Source: an uncultured Cryomorphaceae bacterium (GTDB lineage: Bacteria; Bacteroidota; Bacteroidia; Flavobacteriales; UBA7430). Taken from it: a stretch of 44,177 bases of DNA. Under the pieces are notes generated by a model. It saw only the letters and a program-made list of their open reading frames with translations. It ran no database searches and was not told the DNA's origin. Where the stretch lies: positions 1 to 44,177 of the forward strand of contig CACDER010000005.1 of the NCBI GenBank assembly GCA_902551855.1, written 5' to 3'. Positions 7,496 through 17,145 of this stretch are shown here, in pieces; the stretch's first letter is position 1; every line of letters starts with the position of its first letter. A program made the position numbers and the translations under genes.

Positions 7496-7621
7496 TCATA
7501 TCCTTTTCTCTAATTTTTCCTTTCTTGTAACTCGAGTATCGTAATTTGGTTTGAGAATACTATTTATTCTTGAATTTCTATAACCTTTCTGAGCAAGAAT
7601 ATGAGAAATACGCCCCAACAC
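7496..7621 (-). pseudogene. Protein-like fragment of unknown family (41 codons)
   Basis: A minus-strand frame from GTG at 7621 to TGA at 7496 reads VLGRISHILAQKGYRNSRIN and then SILKPNYDTRVTRKEKLEKR. The composition (basic, alternating helix-like, few Phe/Ile/Lys runs) looks more like real protein than noncoding AT-rich DNA. It may be the C-terminal remnant of a DNA-binding protein or a very small gene. It lies between the 196-aa and 104-aa genes on the same strand. Function and status are uncertain. Confidence 0.25.
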
Positions 7622-7629
7622 TCCTATTT

Positions 7630-8220
7630 TTAAAAAATAAATCCTAATTTCATACCTCCTGAAGGTCTAATACCATCTGGAGCTGGGACTAAAACAGTAG
7701 ACTCATAGTATGGTTGTGGATAATTATCATCTGCTAGCGTACAACCAAAAAAAATATCTAGTGCTATTCTTTTTAATATTAGTATTTGATAGCCTAAAGA
7801 TAGAGACGCACCTATAGATGACCAATCATCGTTTTCAATATATCCTGAACTATCATATGGTTTATATTCAGCATATCCAAAAATACCAGAAAAAGAAGTA
7901 TAAAATCCTTCTAACTCATCAGATTTTAAATAAAATCTTAATTGAGGTTCAATAACAAAACCTTTTTTCGTAGCCATTAATAGAGGGTACAAGAATGGAT
8001 GGTTCGATTCTAAAGTTTTATTTTGTTTTATAAAATCTAAATCTATTGCTAGAGCAAAAGAATTAGCTATATTTCTCTCAAATCCCATTGAATACCGACT
8101 TAGTAAAAAATCAGTACAATTTAGTTTAATAATATTCTTACCTTGAGCAAAAACATTATTGTGTACAAAAAGAAAAAATATAACTGAAGTTAAATTCCTA
8201 AAAATTTTATTTGTATACAT
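7630..8220 (-). CDS. Predicted outer-membrane beta-barrel protein (196 aa)
   Basis: A signal peptide covers roughly residues 1-25 (ending VFAQG). The remainder alternates polar and hydrophobic residues as in amphipathic beta-strands (YSMGFERNIANSFALAIDLD, LSLGYQILILKRIALDIFFG) and ends in a strand closing with aromatic Phe (GGMKLGFIF), as expected for Omp85-assembled barrels. Size fits an 8-stranded barrel. The pattern of a conserved GFER-type strand near the N-terminus and a C-terminal RPSGG loop recalls DUF3575-like Bacteroidetes proteins, a tentative match. Function is unknown. It stands alone, with about 180 bp to the next upstream gene. Confidence 0.75.
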   Translation of the reverse strand: MYTNKIFRNLTSVIFFLFVHNNVFAQGKNIIKLNCTDFLLSRYSMGFERNIANSFALAIDLDFIKQNKTLESNHPFLYPLLMATKKGFVIEPQLRFYLKSDELEGFYTSFSGIFGYAEYKPYDSSGYIENDDWSSIGASLSLGYQILILKRIALDIFFGCTLADDNYPQPYYESTVLVPAPDGIRPSGGMKLGFIF

Positions 8221-8401
8221 TATAACTATAAATCTAAAAAAAAGTTGTTAAGTTAAAAATTTAAGGTATTTTAAAAGTCTATATAATTTCAGTTATTTAG
8301 AGTTACAATATTATGTTTTCTTAGTTTTGAATAAGCAATAATTAAATCAAAACCTACATTAATTCAGACCATAATCTTGGTTTTTAAAGAATTAGTATAA
8401 T

Positions 8402-8998
8402 CTATTCTGTTGGAATAGGAAGTTCTTCAACTCTAAGAAGATTTGTGGTTATATTAGTTGATATTATTTGGTATTCATTACTCGAAATACTTATTGAGTC
8501 ACGGATTTCATTTAATAATTTCATTCTTGTTTCTGACATACTAGAAATTTGTTGACTAGATGTAACTCCAGTAAAGTCTGAATGATTAATAATATCTCCA
8601 TTGATTGAATAATTTTGAGGACCAAAAAACGAACCATCTAGAAACCATCCTTCATCCCCACTATCTTCATTTATATAATACCCTCTCATCTCGTATAAAT
8701 TGTCATATTGATATGTGTAATAAATGTCACATAATGTGGGTGAATCAGGTTGCATTAAAATTGGGTAATTAATAGTTGTATCCCAATTCAAGATAATTTC
8801 TGAAGTTGTCGATCCAAAAACAGGATCCATCAAATAATTAGTAATGATTGAATCAACTTGGGTTTGATCTAATTTCCAGTGCCCTAAAATACCTTCAGAA
8901 TATTCATTTATTTGGTAATCTGTTGGACTTATTGATTCATCTTTTTTACACCCTATATAAATGATTATTATTGATAATAATATAAGTAGTTTTTTCAT
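8402..8998 (-). CDS. Predicted lipoprotein, probably surface-exposed (198 aa)
   Basis: The N-terminus MKKLLILLSIIIIYIGCKKD is a lipoprotein signal with Cys17 as the lipidated residue. The following KKDES contains K-D-E close after the Cys, resembling the Bacteroidetes lipoprotein export signal for surface display. The mature part is Ser/Thr/Ile-rich and mentions no known motif; GHWKLDQTQVD near residue 40 resembles the start of lipocalin-like 'GxW' domains common in flavobacterial lipoproteins. The gene lies 22 nt downstream of the methyltransferase gene 9021-9710 on the same strand and could be cotranscribed with it. Function unknown. Confidence 0.75.
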   Translation of the reverse strand: MKKLLILLSIIIIYIGCKKDESISPTDYQINEYSEGILGHWKLDQTQVDSIITNYLMDPVFGSTTSEIILNWDTTINYPILMQPDSPTLCDIYYTYQYDNLYEMRGYYINEDSGDEGWFLDGSFFGPQNYSINGDIINHSDFTGVTSSQQISSMSETRMKLLNEIRDSISISSNEYQIISTNITTNLLRVEELPIPTE

Positions 8999-9020
8999 GT
9001 TAATTAAAGTACTAAATTAA

Positions 9021-9710
9021 TTAAATATCATTGTTAATCTTTTCGAATATATAAAAATCTGCGAATGATGTTGATTTAGGTTTCTTTTTATCAAATGGAT
9101 ATTTATTAGGTATATGTTTTATTAATTTAAATTCCAACCTATTTACATCTATCCAACTTGTAAATTTTCTTGGTTTTACATGTGCTTCATAATTGTCTGA
9201 ATCATTACTATTTATAGCATAAATAATTACATATCTATTGGATAAATCAAATAAATTGCACATGTAACTGTTATAAACGTCATCCTCTATAAGGTGATAA
9301 ATTACATCAAGACTCATTACCATCTCAGCTTTTTGATTGGTAATCGCGTCCATGTGCATAAAATTCTTACTAGTATCATTTTTGAATTTTTCCCTGCATT
9401 TTTTAATTACATCGTTGCTTATGTCAAATCCAGTATATGATTTGAATTGAAAATATTCTAATTGATTACCATCACCACAACCAAGCTCAATTACCGTTTC
9501 TATATTAGTTTTTGATACAAATTTATTGATTATTTCACTTTTAAATTCTGCTAAATTGTTGTATGAACCAGCTCCAGAATTCCCTCCTTTTTCATAACGT
9601 TTTATCCAGTAATCTCGTGAATTAGTAAATTTTTTTTTGAGAAATATTTTATTTTTTAAAAACATTAATAAAGGGTTTAAGACATCGATTTTTCTAATTA
9701 AATTCTTCAT
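9021..9710 (-). CDS. Class I SAM-dependent methyltransferase (229 aa)
   Basis: Motif I of the Rossmann-like SAM-binding fold is VIELGCGDGN at residues 73-82. It is followed by an acidic residue at the end of beta-2 (YTGFDIS) and a motif resembling post-I/II (MVMSLDVIYHLIEDDVY). The N-terminal 50 residues include a DYWIKRYEKGGNSGAGSYNN segment typical of methyltransferases acting near sugar or lipid biosynthesis, where the loop covers the substrate. The substrate cannot be told from the sequence. It is the first gene of a likely two-gene unit with the lipoprotein at 8402-8998 and is preceded by almost 800 bp of noncoding DNA. Confidence 0.85.
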   Translation of the reverse strand: MKNLIRKIDVLNPLLMFLKNKIFLKKKFTNSRDYWIKRYEKGGNSGAGSYNNLAEFKSEIINKFVSKTNIETVIELGCGDGNQLEYFQFKSYTGFDISNDVIKKCREKFKNDTSKNFMHMDAITNQKAEMVMSLDVIYHLIEDDVYNSYMCNLFDLSNRYVIIYAINSNDSDNYEAHVKPRKFTSWIDVNRLEFKLIKHIPNKYPFDKKKPKSTSFADFYIFEKINNDI

Positions 9711-10503
9711 GACTTTGTCATTTATAGTTATACTTTTATGTCATTTATTAAGAGAGAGTTACTTATAATATATCTCTTTAATAAATTTTCCATTCTTATA
9801 ATTTTGTCAAAATTCCTCTAGGAATTTGGGTATTCATCATATACATATGATACTAATGTCATATCATTTTTTAAATAACATAATATATAAGTTGGATTTG
9901 TAATTTCACTTAGTTGGTATCTATTTTCAGGAGTAAAACTAATCAATACATATAAAATTTATAATGATAATATCTTTTTTAATAATCATTAGTCATTTAT
10001 GATAATCAAATATAGATAAATCAAACCAATTCAGACCACAAAAAAACATTGTGTTTTAAATATTGTATTAATGATTAGACATTGGAAGTATTAATTCAAT
10101 GCTAATCTATGCGATTAAATAATTTTCTTATGTAGTTGTAAAATAAATAGTATAAAAATTAAACTGATACAGATACCATTTAGAATATCTAGTAGAAAAT
10201 GATTAATAAAAATTTGAAGAAACACATTATTTAAAAAGAGATAAAATTATACAAAAAGTCATGATCTTTCCAATTCCTTTTGGTTCACTATCAAGTCATA
10301 ATAATTTTGAGTATTTATATTTTTTCAAAATTTAATTTTTAAATCAATATTCAATTATAAACATTATTCTAGTTTAATAAATTTCTTACTTTTTAAGGAT
10401 TAAATTAAATGATATAATTTAATTTACATTTAAAAATAAAAAACTTATTGGATTGTAATTTATCAATCATTTATTCTATGTAATTTCACCATAAAAATAG
10501 AAT
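9711..10503. other. Long AT-rich intergenic region
   Basis: This 793-bp gap between the divergent methyltransferase gene and typA is very AT-rich. I see no coding frame, tRNA, or strong hairpin. It holds the composite motif AAATCAAACC + AATTCAGACCA at 10018-10038, which recurs with slightly different spacing at 8344-8371. The typA promoter must lie near its right end, but no clear TAnnTTTG box is visible there. Confidence 0.6.
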
Positions 10504-12267
10504 ATGATATCTATACGAAATATTGCTATTATTGCCCATGTTGATCACGGTAAAACTACTCTTGTGGATAGAATAATTCATGAGTGTAAGATGATGGACT
10601 CAAGAAAAAAAACAGGAGAGTTGATTCTTGACAATAATGATTTAGAGCGAGAAAGAGGTATAACGATTCTTTCAAAAAATGTTGCAGCAAGTTATAAAGG
10701 AGTAAAAATAAATATACTCGATACACCTGGTCATGCTGATTTTGGGGGAGAAGTTGAGCGAGTATTAAAAATGGCAGATGGAGTTTTACTTCTAGTAGAT
10801 GCTTTTGAGGGACCTATGCCTCAGACAAGATTTGTTTTAAGCAAAGCTATTTCTTTGGGTCTTAAACCAATTGTTGTTGTAAATAAAGTAGATAAGGAAA
10901 ATTGTACACCTGAGATAGTACAGGAGCAAGTTTTTGATCTTATGTTTAATTTAGATGCAACTGAAGATCAGCTTGATTTTATTACGATTTATGGTTCTTC
11001 TAAGCTTGGTTGGATGAGTAAGCATTGGGAAACTCCAACTCATAATATAACTCCATTATTGGATGCAGTAATTGAAAACATACCAGAGGCACCGTATCTT
11101 GAGGGTCCCCCTCAGATGCAGATAACTTCTTTAGATTTCTCTAGTTTTAAGGGAAGAATAGCTATTGGCAGAGTCTTTCGTGGGGATTTGATCAAAGGAA
11201 AGGATTATATTCTTTGTAAAGATGGGATAAATAAAAAAGTTCGAATTAAAGAGTTATTTGTTTTTGAGGGTCTCGAAAGAGTAAAAGTTGATTCAGTTAG
11301 AGGTGGAGATTTATGCGCAGTTATAGGTTTAGATGATTTTGACATTGGAGATACTCTTACAGATTTAGAATATCCGGAACCATTACCAAGAATTTCTGTA
11401 GATGAACCAACAATGAGTATGCTTTTTACAATCAATAATTCTCCTTTTTTTGGCAAGGAAGGAAAGTATGTTACATCTAGAAATATTCGAGAGCGACTTT
11501 TAAAAGAAACAGAAAAAAATCTTGCTTTACAAGTTGAAATGACTGATTCTGAGGATAAGTTTAATGTTTTTGGGAGAGGAGTTCTACATTTATCTATCCT
11601 TGTTGAGACAATGAGAAGAGAGGGTTATGAGTTCCAAGTTGGAAAACCGCAATTTATTGAAAAACAAATAGATGGGGTTAAAAGTGAACCTTTTGAAACT
11701 CTGGTTATTGATGTTCCGTCAGAGTTTTCTGGCAAAGTAATCGAATTAGTTACTCAAAGAAAAGGGGATCTAATTGTTATGGAACCTAAAGGGGATTTAA
11801 AACATTTAGAGTTTTATATTCCTTCCAGAGGATTAATTGGATTGAGAAATAATATGCTAACAGCAACTTCAGGGCAAGCTATTATGACCCATAGGTTCAG
11901 AGAGTTTTCTCAACACAAAGGAGAAATACCTACGAGAATTAAAGGATCTTTAATTTCAATGGGACAAGGTTCTACAAAGAGTTTTGCTCTTAATAGGCTT
12001 CAAGATCGAGGAAGGTTTTTTGTTGAGGCAACAGATATGATTTATAAGGGTCAGGTAGTGGGAGAACATTCTAAAGACAATGACTTAGAGGTAAATCTAA
12101 TAAAAGGAAAGCAATTAACAAATATGAGAAAATCTGGTTCAGATGATGCAATGAAAATATCACCTAAAGTTATTTTTTCACTTGAGGAATCGATGGAGTA
12201 TATTAAAGAAGACGAGTATTTAGAGATTACACCATTAAGTTTAAGAATGAGAAAGATCAAATATTAA
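10504..12267 (+). CDS. typA: Ribosome-associated GTPase TypA/BipA
   Basis: TypA is a translational GTPase of the EF-G/LepA group that helps 50S assembly and stress adaptation. The start MISIRNIAIIAHVDHGKTTL carries the G1 P-loop (AHVDHGKT). The switch I region has RERGITILSKN, G3 is DTPGHADFGG, and G4 is NKVDK. An EF-Tu-like domain II and EF-G domains III and V follow, then the TypA-specific C-terminal domain (LISMGQGSTKSFALNRLQDR...TNMRKSGSDDA). The length of 587 is slightly short of the usual 600-610 but the C-terminus is complete. It is convergent with the DEAD-box helicase gene. Confidence 0.96.
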   Translation: MISIRNIAIIAHVDHGKTTLVDRIIHECKMMDSRKKTGELILDNNDLERERGITILSKNVAASYKGVKINILDTPGHADFGGEVERVLKMADGVLLLVDAFEGPMPQTRFVLSKAISLGLKPIVVVNKVDKENCTPEIVQEQVFDLMFNLDATEDQLDFITIYGSSKLGWMSKHWETPTHNITPLLDAVIENIPEAPYLEGPPQMQITSLDFSSFKGRIAIGRVFRGDLIKGKDYILCKDGINKKVRIKELFVFEGLERVKVDSVRGGDLCAVIGLDDFDIGDTLTDLEYPEPLPRISVDEPTMSMLFTINNSPFFGKEGKYVTSRNIRERLLKETEKNLALQVEMTDSEDKFNVFGRGVLHLSILVETMRREGYEFQVGKPQFIEKQIDGVKSEPFETLVIDVPSEFSGKVIELVTQRKGDLIVMEPKGDLKHLEFYIPSRGLIGLRNNMLTATSGQAIMTHRFREFSQHKGEIPTRIKGSLISMGQGSTKSFALNRLQDRGRFFVEATDMIYKGQVVGEHSKDNDLEVNLIKGKQLTNMRKSGSDDAMKISPKVIFSLEESMEYIKEDEYLEITPLSLRMRKIKY

Positions 12268-12362
12268 ATAATATTAGAAAAAAATGACAATAACAATTGG
12301 GTTTTTACTAAAGTTTTCATGAGAAAGAATTGATTTAAATTTATATTATTTCAATTATGAAT

Positions 12363-14051
12363 TTATTTTTTTTTATTTCTTTTATGTTTTCTACTTTTTA
12401 ATTTAGTTCTTTCTTTTGTATTTGAGTGAGCAGATCGCGCTTTTTTAATTTTTATAGAATTTTTTTCTTTAGATTTTTTGCTAATTTCTATAACTACATC
12501 TCTACCCCCAAGTGAAAAACCTTTTAAAGATTTAAATACTCCTTTTATTTTTTCTTTAGATACATTGAAAAATGAAAATGATCTTTTGACATCAACCCCA
12601 CCCAAATCTTCATCATTTAGTGAAGTCTTATTAATTAGTAAATCTTTTAATGTAGCCCAATTTAATCCATCTTTTTCTCCTATATTTATAAATACCCTCT
12701 CTGAGCGTACTAATTGCTTTTTATTTAAAGAATTTAAATCTTCTGAATCCTCATATAAATCTATCATTTTAGATAATGAATGTGAAATAAATTTTTCTAG
12801 TATTTCTTTTGAGGTAATTTTTTCTGATATATCACAAATTATTTTTTTTAAAGGTTTCAAAGATTTTTCATTAATTTTAGAATTTAGTAAATCATCTATC
12901 GATTTTGTTACAAGAGCTTTAATTACTTCACTATTGGATGGAATATTTTTTTTTTCTATTTTAAAGTTAAGTGTCTTTTCAATCTTCTTGAGTTTATGCA
13001 TATCTTTAGCTCCTATTAAAGATATTGACTTACCAAGGTTTCCTGCCCGCCCAGTTCTCCCACTTCTGTGAGTATAAACTTCTACATCATCGGGAAGTTG
13101 ATAGTGTACTACGTGGCTTATATTATCTACATCAATTCCTCTTGAAGCTACATCTGTTGCAACAAGAATAGTGATTTTTTTCTTTTTAAATTTTTTCATG
13201 ACTGCATCTCTTTGCATTTGAGACATATCTCCATGTAAACCATCAGTGTTGAAACCATCAGTTTGAAGTCGATCAGTAATATTTTGAGTTTCTGCTCTTG
13301 TTCTGCAGAATATGATTGCATAAAAAAAAGGGTTGTAATCTATTACTCTTCTTAACGCTTTGTAACGAGTTTTATGATTAATTAAATAATAGTAATGATT
13401 AACTGTTGATGCTGATTGATTTTTTATTCCACAAGTAACCTCTATTGGGTCATTCATGTATTGGTATATTATTTTAGAAACAGAATTTGGCATTGTGGCA
13501 GAAAACAACCATGTATTTCTCTTTTTTGATACTGTTTCCAATATTTTGTCAATAGCCTCTTGGAATCCCATGTTTAACATTTCATCTGCTTCGTCAATAA
13601 TCAAATAATTAACATTTGATAAAATGACTAAACGTCTATTAATGATATCTTGAAGTCTTCCTGGTGTTGCAACAATAATTTGCACTCCTTTTTTTAAATT
13701 TCTTACTTGATCTGAAATACTTGCACCCCCATATAGTGCTAAAATCTTTGTTTTTTTAACTCGTGCAAAATTTTTTAAATCTTCTGTGATCTGAATACAC
13801 AATTCTCTTGTTGGAGCTAGAATTAATGCTTGAATATTATTACTGTGAGTAGTTATTTTTTGAATTAGAGGTAATCCAAAAGCAGCTGTTTTCCCTGTTC
13901 CAGTTTGAGCCAAAGCAACTAAGTCAGTTTTTTTATTTAAAACAATTGGAATACATTTCTTTTGGATTGAGGTAGGTTTCTCAAAACCTAAATAATTTAC
14001 CGCTTGAAGGATATCTTTCTCAAGTCCTAGGGTAATAAAATCTTCATTCAT
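12363..14051 (-). CDS. deaD: DEAD-box RNA helicase with DbpA-type RNA-binding domain
   Basis: This ATP-dependent RNA helicase probably acts in ribosome assembly and cold adaptation. The helicase motifs are in order: Q motif FEKPTSIQ (about 23-30), motif I AQTGTGKT (48-55), PTRELCIQ, TPGRLQD, motif II DEAD (153-156), SAT (184-186), VATDVASRGID and HRSGRTGRAG. A helical linker follows. Then comes a DbpA/CsdA-like RNA-recognition fold (about residues 450-525, with VFINIGEKDGLNWATLKDLL and GVFKSLKGFSLGGRDVVIEI). The tail is highly basic (KLKSRKHKRNKKK). Length of 562 is typical for Bacteroidetes CsdA-like helicases. It is monocistronic and convergent with typA. Confidence 0.95.
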   Translation of the reverse strand: MNEDFITLGLEKDILQAVNYLGFEKPTSIQKKCIPIVLNKKTDLVALAQTGTGKTAAFGLPLIQKITTHSNNIQALILAPTRELCIQITEDLKNFARVKKTKILALYGGASISDQVRNLKKGVQIIVATPGRLQDIINRRLVILSNVNYLIIDEADEMLNMGFQEAIDKILETVSKKRNTWLFSATMPNSVSKIIYQYMNDPIEVTCGIKNQSASTVNHYYYLINHKTRYKALRRVIDYNPFFYAIIFCRTRAETQNITDRLQTDGFNTDGLHGDMSQMQRDAVMKKFKKKKITILVATDVASRGIDVDNISHVVHYQLPDDVEVYTHRSGRTGRAGNLGKSISLIGAKDMHKLKKIEKTLNFKIEKKNIPSNSEVIKALVTKSIDDLLNSKINEKSLKPLKKIICDISEKITSKEILEKFISHSLSKMIDLYEDSEDLNSLNKKQLVRSERVFINIGEKDGLNWATLKDLLINKTSLNDEDLGGVDVKRSFSFFNVSKEKIKGVFKSLKGFSLGGRDVVIEISKKSKEKNSIKIKKARSAHSNTKERTKLKSRKHKRNKKK

Positions 14052-14257
14052 AATCTAAGATTAAGTTTCAATGGAATTCCAACACTCAAAAACTTAATAT
14101 TCATTATCAACTAATTAATTAAAGCGTCAGAAGATCGCGAAACTACAACAAATTTATTTAGTAAAATAATATCTACCTGAGATAAAGTCTAAGTTCATGG
14201 AAGAGAATTTATTTTGTAGTGTAGAATTTTGAAATTTTTCCTTTTATTAGAATATTT

Positions 14258-15862
14258 CTATGTTGTTTTTAAAAGCTGGATACTAACCGTTGTTTGTTCG
14301 TTATTAGGGAATCTAAATGTAAATTTTGGGACGGGTGAAAGCCCAGCTTGTTTTGCAGCATTTATGAAACTTTCGTATTCAATAATATACTGATCCGTAT
14401 ATCCATGAGTTGCGTCATAGGGAGTAGCTAGTGTTCCTCCAATATTAGATGCAGCAATTTTTGAGTTAATGGTATGTAATTCTACTATTAATAAACCAAA
14501 TTTTCTAATGAAAGGGGCCCAAGATAATAGGTGATTATTCAAATTTTGAAATAATTCGTTATTTGGAATTCTTCTACCTCGAAATGCAAAAGCTCCCTCT
14601 GAATTAGTTTTTAATAATGTCTTTAAAGGCCTTTTATATATACGATTATGATCTAAAAAGGTTCTGGTGTTTAACAAATCAACTAATTTTATTTGATATT
14701 TTTCAAAAAGCATTCTATTAAGTTTATTTGGGTCACTAATATCTCCAAAAACTATTTTTGCTTTTATTTTTTCTAAATTCATTTTATTTATTGAAGTTAA
14801 CCTTGCTTTTTTATTGAAGTCAACTCCAACTATCAGGATTGGATATTTTGATAAAAATGTTCCCCTCAAAGTTTTTTCTTTAATTACATTGTAAATGTGT
14901 TTTATAAAAGTGCCGTCACCACAACCAATGTCAATAAATCCTTTTGGTTGTTCATTTATAGGTTTATTAAATATTTCAATAATTATTTCATCTACTTTTT
15001 TAAAGTAGGTATTATGAGCTCCACCACTACCCCATACATTCATATATCTATAAACATGACTCTCATCACCTTTTTCAGTTTTTTCCCAAATTAAATTTGG
15101 ATCTCCAGTTAATAGTGTATTAAGTTTTGCAAATGTTGGAAGATATGATACAGTTACACCATAAGCACTTGCTTTTTTTAAATAGAATGCTCCTTTCTCA
15201 TTAATTAGAACTTTTGAATTTTGTTTAGATATAAATTTCAAATTTTGAAATATTTCAATCATCAATTCATAAGTTTTTTTATGGATATCCAAACTTTTTT
15301 GGGATAAGAGAGAATTAATTTCTATTTTTTTTAATTTATTATTCATTCCTAGTCCAACCATTAATGGTCCTAAAATTATTCCTTCCATGTGGTTTATCAT
15401 TCTTCTAATTAATAAATTATTTTCATTAACATTTAGATATTTTATTTCGTTATAAGCCTTTTTAAGATGTTCAATATTTAATTTATTAGAAATTATATTC
15501 TTAGGTCGAACTATGAATTTTTTTATTAGATTAAAAAATGTTTTGTAATAATGAACTCGACGAAATGCCTTGTCTCCTAAATTTGTTATTTTTATGTATA
15601 TTCGGTCTAAGTTATTGTCTATTTCTCTTTCTAGATATCCCTGAGATGAAAGTACACGAAAAGCAATATTTAAATAACCTGAATTTGTTTTTAACATCGA
15701 ATTGATCTCATTAAACTCCAACTCACGTTTATCAAGTAATATTTTGAGAGCACCCAATTCATGTAAGACATACATTGTAGGAATAACAGCCCATCCATCA
15801 AGATGTAAGAATATTTTTTTTCTAATTTTTATCTGTTCCTCTTTGTTTAGACTCTTTTCCAT
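14258..15862 (-). CDS. Large SAM-dependent methyltransferase, possibly polyketide-type (534 aa)
   Basis: SAM-binding motif I is FIDIGCGDGTF at residues 309-319, with GVDFNKKAR as the acidic strand end and VFGDISDP as motif II. The first 300 residues hold a winged-helix-like segment (about 20-100), a helical region, and a second winged-helix-like segment (about 185-245), so the protein is twice the size of a simple methyltransferase. RTFLDHNRIYKRP and TLATPYDATHGYTDQYIIEY recall methyltransferase domains of AprA-like polyketide synthase loading modules; this similarity is from memory and needs a profile search. The gene is 7 nt downstream of the GT4 gene, suggesting that it modifies a product made with the neighbouring glycosyltransferases. 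Substrate unknown. Confidence 0.7.
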   Translation of the reverse strand: MEKSLNKEEQIKIRKKIFLHLDGWAVIPTMYVLHELGALKILLDKRELEFNEINSMLKTNSGYLNIAFRVLSSQGYLEREIDNNLDRIYIKITNLGDKAFRRVHYYKTFFNLIKKFIVRPKNIISNKLNIEHLKKAYNEIKYLNVNENNLLIRRMINHMEGIILGPLMVGLGMNNKLKKIEINSLLSQKSLDIHKKTYELMIEIFQNLKFISKQNSKVLINEKGAFYLKKASAYGVTVSYLPTFAKLNTLLTGDPNLIWEKTEKGDESHVYRYMNVWGSGGAHNTYFKKVDEIIIEIFNKPINEQPKGFIDIGCGDGTFIKHIYNVIKEKTLRGTFLSKYPILIVGVDFNKKARLTSINKMNLEKIKAKIVFGDISDPNKLNRMLFEKYQIKLVDLLNTRTFLDHNRIYKRPLKTLLKTNSEGAFAFRGRRIPNNELFQNLNNHLLSWAPFIRKFGLLIVELHTINSKIAASNIGGTLATPYDATHGYTDQYIIEYESFINAAKQAGLSPVPKFTFRFPNNEQTTVSIQLLKTT

Positions 15863-15869
15863 AACTAAT

Positions 15870-17036
15870 CTAGAAATTTTTAACTATTTTTTTATAACTA
15901 TGTAATAACTTTTTTGACTGATTTTCTTCTGAAAACCTTAATTCACAATCCTCTATGATTTTCTTTTTATTATAATTTTGATAATTTTCATAGATAAAAA
16001 ACATTCCTTTGGACATTGCAAATGGATTACTCTTTTGAATTATTAATCCATTTTCGTTATTGATAATATCCTCGACACCATCACATGCAGAAGACAATAT
16101 TGGTAATCCCTGAGCAAGTGCTTCGATAAATACAACTCCAAATGTTTCGTAGATACTTCCTAACACAAATGCATGAGAAAGTCTAAGTTGAGAAACTACT
16201 TTCATTCTAGAAAGTTCTCCTAAAAACTCAACATTTTTATTTATTTTTAGTTTAAAACTCTCATTTTTAAGAAAATTCATCTCTGGGCCAATCCCTATAA
16301 TCTTTAGAACAGAATTAGGGTATTTATTATTAAATATTTTAAAAGATTTTAATATCAAATCAAAGTTTTTATGTTTTATTAATCTTCCAATTGAGATAAA
16401 AACAAAAGAGTTTTTATTTTTTAACTCAGAATTATTTTTAAAAAAAATCTTATTAACTATGTTATGATGTATATCCCATTTTGGAGAGTCAGGTATTTTA
16501 TTACCTAGTAACTTAGAGAATTTTGAAGATACAGCCAAACATAAACTTGATTTCTTAGCTATTCTTGCTATGGCACTTAAATTAAATACTGAATCATTAG
16601 TAAAAAATCTTGAATCATGTTCAGTAATTACAAATGGTATTTTATATTTATCAAAAATTCCTTCTGCAATATATCCAGCATAGTTAAAATTATGACAATG
16701 AATAATATCAGGTTTGGCGTTAGTTTTAATATATTTTTTAAAATAAATTAATCCTAAATATTTAATTAATTTAATTTTAAAAAATTCAGAAAAAACAATC
16801 CACTTAGTGTATATTATTCGATAAGTACTAATCCCATGATCATCTTCATAAGTAATCTTTGGGAATAATTTTATATCAAAAATTTTTAAAAGTGAAATAA
16901 GTTTAATGTGTATGATGCCAACCTTCAAATTTTGATGAGTTAGAGCAATTGCTTGTTCTCTAAAAAAACTCACTGAAATATCATTTTGAGATCTAGGGTA
17001 ATTTGAAGGTAAAATTAAGACATGAATTTGTGACAT
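15870..17036 (-). CDS. Glycosyltransferase family 4 (GT-B fold, 388 aa)
   Basis: The N-terminal Rossmann half begins HVLILPSNYPRSQNDIS and contains the GT4-like glycine-less loop plus FREQAIAL. The C-terminal half carries FISIGRLIKHKNFDLILKSF, IIGIGPEMNFL, and the EX7E motif in ETFGVVFIEALAQGLPILSS that binds the nucleotide sugar diphosphate. It is a cytosolic or membrane-peripheral retaining glycosyltransferase, probably acting on a lipid-linked or polyketide-like acceptor. It is 109 nt downstream of a GT2 gene and 7 nt upstream of the methyltransferase, forming a minus-strand glycan or glycolipid cluster. Donor and acceptor cannot be read from sequence. Confidence 0.9.
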   Translation of the reverse strand: MSQIHVLILPSNYPRSQNDISVSFFREQAIALTHQNLKVGIIHIKLISLLKIFDIKLFPKITYEDDHGISTYRIIYTKWIVFSEFFKIKLIKYLGLIYFKKYIKTNAKPDIIHCHNFNYAGYIAEGIFDKYKIPFVITEHDSRFFTNDSVFNLSAIARIAKKSSLCLAVSSKFSKLLGNKIPDSPKWDIHHNIVNKIFFKNNSELKNKNSFVFISIGRLIKHKNFDLILKSFKIFNNKYPNSVLKIIGIGPEMNFLKNESFKLKINKNVEFLGELSRMKVVSQLRLSHAFVLGSIYETFGVVFIEALAQGLPILSSACDGVEDIINNENGLIIQKSNPFAMSKGMFFIYENYQNYNKKKIIEDCELRFSEENQSKKLLHSYKKIVKNF

Positions 17037-17145
17037 TTATCTTTAAGATATATATATTGCCATAATAAAATTGTTAGATTTTTTAAATCTAGACTTTCAA
17101 AATTAAATTTAAATATTTTTTGTAATTATTATGATATTTTTGAAA

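Noticed and set aside
12268-12362. Bidirectional terminator between typA and the helicase gene.
   Set aside because: No GC-containing hairpin followed by a T-tract is present on either strand.
12478-13071. 197-residue plus-strand frame.
   Set aside because: It is the antisense of the DEAD-box helicase gene; composition is Ser/Phe/Leu-rich with no domain, typical of a shadow frame.
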